Shown: positions 39,950 through 41,879 of the stretch, piece by piece
How the letters are laid out: each line of letters begins with the position of its first letter
How positions within the stretch are numbered: the stretch's first letter is position 1
DNA from: an uncultured Oscillospiraceae bacterium
Lineage (GTDB): Bacteria; Bacillota; Clostridia; Oscillospirales; Ruminococcaceae
Reading direction: 5' to 3'
Assembly (NCBI GenBank): GCA_900546885.1
Contig: UREN01000013.1
Span: 1 to 41,879, forward strand
Length of the DNA stretch: 41,879 bases
Position numbers and translations under genes: made by a program
Notes under the pieces: model-generated
The model's input: only the letters and a program-made list of their open reading frames with translations
Database searches by the model: none
What the model was told of the DNA's origin: nothing

Positions 39950-41221
39950 CTATTCACCCAGTGAAGAAATAAGCTGATAGTTGGGCTGAGAAGCGATATA
40001 ATCGCTTTTTTTCAGCATTGCGTATTGCTCGGTAACATATTCCGAGGTGTAGGTCTGGCCGTCTTGTTCAAACGTATCGGTATGCGTTTTATAATCGCAT
40101 ATCACGCACAGTTCGTCTTTGTATTCACTGGCAATATAAATGGGCCGGTGCTGATACGAATTTTCCAGGTGGATGGGCGTCAACTTGCCGCTGCGAAAAT
40201 CTACAAGGAACTGCTCTATCACAAAACCATACTGTTCATGCGGCCGGTATGTGTTTATCAGCACATAATCTTCAAAGGTAAAGTCCATCCGGGGTTCCAT
40301 GTTTTTTTCAAAATCTGGCATCATGGCGCTGCAATCTACAGTGATTTCTTCCCCAGTGGCAAGGCTTTTTCGCGTTACGCTTTTTGTGCCAAAATCCAAG
40401 ATATAAAGATATCCATTTTCCACCATGGCGCCCTGCTCGGTCAGGCAATATTCATAAATTATGTTTGTTTCGCAGGCCTGTGCAAAATTTTCGTTTGGCT
40501 GCCAGGTGAAAAACCTTCGGTAAGTTTTGTTATCTTGGTCGTACACCATGTCGGCCACAAGGCTGTTTTCGTATGTGCCGGCAATTAGGCTATTGATGTT
40601 TTGCTCGAACTGATACACGCTTTCTACAGTGCCGTCTTTCAGAGAAACACGAATAAACTCGGTTGTTTGCGAAAGCGGCTGTTCGTGCTGTGTGGTTAGG
40701 CTAAAATAAAGAAATTCTGTGTCAAAAAGGTAAGGGGGCACCAGCGTTTGGCTGGCCTCAAATTCCACAACAATGTGGCGGTTGCTACCATCCAGTTCCA
40801 TTGCCTCTATGCGGGGCAGGCTGGTTTCACTGGCACCCGAATAGATCAAAAGCACTGTGTTGCCTGCAAGATAAAGCGAAGGCTGTACCCCGGTGCCGGG
40901 GTCAAGTGGAATGTAAGATTTACAGGTGTCGTCATTGTGCAGGCATTCGGGCCGGTTGCATAAAAACAGTTCCTGTTGAGTAGCATAGTCGATGTAGGTA
41001 ATATTTAGTGAATTGGGAAAAAGAGACTTTATAGAATAGAATCCGACATCACTTTGATTCGTGCACATCTTAATACCTTGAAATACGATATCTTCAGAAG
41101 ATATTTCTGAACAGGAATTAGAGGGCACTAAGTTTGAAATACTAGGGTCGGAAGCACAAGATGTCAAAAGAATTGCAGTAATTATGACCGAAACAATATT
41201 TAATGAAAATACTTTTTTCAT
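39950..41221 (-). CDS. Array lipoprotein with C-x4-C-x-H-x4-C motif
   Basis: The 423-residue protein has a clear lipobox (LTSC, Cys21). It carries NITYIDYATQQ followed by Cys88, Cys93, His95 and Cys100 (CNRPECLHNDDTC), IEAMELDGSNR, and a C-terminal LKKSDYIASQPNY. Its signal peptide DNA is unrelated to that of the two neighbours, and its first 200 bases are AT-rich compared with the rest of the window. AAGGAGA lies six bases before the ATG. It follows the small secreted protein gene by 68 bases and may share its transcript. Function unknown. Confidence 0.82.
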   Translation of the reverse strand: MKKVFSLNIVSVIITAILLTSCASDPSISNLVPSNSCSEISSEDIVFQGIKMCTNQSDVGFYSIKSLFPNSLNITYIDYATQQELFLCNRPECLHNDDTCKSYIPLDPGTGVQPSLYLAGNTVLLIYSGASETSLPRIEAMELDGSNRHIVVEFEASQTLVPPYLFDTEFLYFSLTTQHEQPLSQTTEFIRVSLKDGTVESVYQFEQNINSLIAGTYENSLVADMVYDQDNKTYRRFFTWQPNENFAQACETNIIYEYCLTEQGAMVENGYLYILDFGTKSVTRKSLATGEEITVDCSAMMPDFEKNMEPRMDFTFEDYVLINTYRPHEQYGFVIEQFLVDFRSGKLTPIHLENSYQHRPIYIASEYKDELCVICDYKTHTDTFEQDGQTYTSEYVTEQYAMLKKSDYIASQPNYQLISSLGE

Positions 41222-41242
41222 ATTGCTCTCCTTGCTCTCCCT

Positions 41243-41281
41243 AAATGGGAAGGGACTCCCTGGTTAGGAATCCCTTCCTAA
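41243..41281 (-). other. Stem-loop between the secreted protein and lipoprotein genes
   Basis: GGAAGGGATTCC / GGAGTCCCTTCC (one G-T pair) with a seven-base loop follows the stop codon on the minus strand. No T run follows, so it may stabilise or partly terminate the transcript. Confidence 0.45.
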
Positions 41282-41289
41282 TTAACAGT

Positions 41290-41835
41290 TTAGCTGTACT
41301 GGCCACTTATAGGAAGATCACCATAAATAGGCAGAGTGGGTGTGCCGGATGCAATCCACTGGGAAAGCCGCGAGCCACCAAACCAAACATCGGCTCCACT
41401 ATAATCTCCATTACAACTTAAGTGCTCATTGGTGCGCTGGAGGATAATTAAATTAGAAGGGTCAGACATGGGTTTGTGTATCCTAGAATCATCCCATCCG
41501 CTAGAAATGCTCCACATAATTGCGTGCCCATCATTATTACGACGATTGACAGCATAGTTTGTATTTTGTGCAGCGGATAGTACATATCCAGTGTCACCGC
41601 GAACTATTACACGCCTCAACAAAAATCTTTGGTCTTGTCCAGTAACGCCAGATACTCTCCACAATGTAAGTGGACGACCTTGCAATGCGCTACCAGTATT
41701 TCCATAAATGTTTAGATAGTTAATTGAGTTACCCGTGTCGGGGACAATAGTCCAATCGGCAAACGCCGAGGCACCGCAAACGGCCATGATGGCACATACC
41801 AACACAACAGCCAATAATTTTTTCATTTTCGTCAT
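41290..41835 (-). CDS. Small secreted protein, possibly ricin-type beta-trefoil
   Basis: The 181-residue protein has a classical signal peptide with a probable cleavage after ASAFA. The mature part is rich in Asn, Gly, Trp and Arg and has repeated short blocks such as LNIYGNTG...LTLWRV...DQRF and YAVNRRNNDGHAIMW, which recall the three-fold QxW-type repeat of ricin-like lectins; this is weak. The ATG at 41835 follows AAGGAGAG by six bases and is preferred to the ATG at 41826. Low GC relative to the window suggests transfer. Function unknown. Confidence 0.7.
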   Translation of the reverse strand: MTKMKKLLAVVLVCAIMAVCGASAFADWTIVPDTGNSINYLNIYGNTGSALQGRPLTLWRVSGVTGQDQRFLLRRVIVRGDTGYVLSAAQNTNYAVNRRNNDGHAIMWSISSGWDDSRIHKPMSDPSNLIILQRTNEHLSCNGDYSGADVWFGGSRLSQWIASGTPTLPIYGDLPISGQYS

Positions 41836-41879
41836 TTTATCTCTCCTTCCTTTTGCGTGAGCATTTTTTTGTAAGTTAC

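Noticed and set aside
35066..41835. Prophage or transposon as source of the low-GC segments
   Set aside because: No transposase, integrase, phage structural gene or terminal inverted repeat was seen; transfer remains an inference from composition only.
1..41879. tRNA, rRNA and common ncRNA genes
   Set aside because: Gaps were read for tRNA-like arms, rRNA landmarks and SRP/RNase P-like sequence; none was found, though a weakly conserved small RNA could be missed by eye.

Overview
The window looks like chromosome of a fairly high-GC gut-type Firmicute, most likely a member of the Clostridia (Oscillospirales/Ruminococcaceae-like). The basis is strong AGGAGG-type ribosome sites, frequent TTG starts, lipobox substrate-binding proteins, a DUF3842 gene, a LUD-domain gene, DegV, RpiR, and UgpABCE-like importers. 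No rRNA, tRNA, CRISPR array, prophage or insertion sequence was recognised. The placement is inference from gene content, not a database match.

Layout. 1-10.3 kb: an RpiR regulator, then a tightly packed plus-strand operon. It encodes a HAD phosphatase, a lipoprotein substrate-binding protein, a metallo-beta-lactamase/beta-CASP-like hydrolase, an alkaline-phosphatase-superfamily phosphodiesterase, an UgpC/MalK-type ATPase, two permeases and a 5'-nucleotidase-like metallophosphoesterase. Four unrelated phosphoesterase folds are thus built around one ABC importer, and none of the four has a signal peptide. 10.4-15.7 kb: ruvX, a DUF3842 gene, a cardiolipin synthase, a large polytopic membrane protein with an unusually structured leader, and a LUD protein. 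15.7-21.1 kb: a TetR regulator divergent from a PHP-domain phosphoesterase followed by ugpB-ugpA-ugpE, with no ATPase gene of its own. Together these two loci suggest uptake of intact phosphate esters (glycerophosphodiesters or similar) and their hydrolysis inside the cell.

21.1-31.5 kb: a flavin reductase, a minus-strand group trmL-degV-GT-C-GT2, a small membrane protein, serA-serC, an aldo/keto reductase divergent from serC across a perfect inverted repeat, a MerR regulator and an amine-dehydrogenase-like gene. 31.8-34.9 kb: an ABC exporter with a double-length permease.

35-41.9 kb: an accessory region holding four related lipoprotein genes and a small secreted protein. Three of the lipoproteins carry a C-x4-C-x-H-x4-C motif. 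Two of them have almost identical signal-peptide DNA and identical 3' ends around very different bodies, separated by a repeated GC hairpin element. This cassette-like organisation is, with the multi-phosphoesterase operon, the most unusual thing in the window. Base composition drops in parts of this region (35.1-36.4 kb and 41.0-41.9 kb), suggesting acquired DNA.
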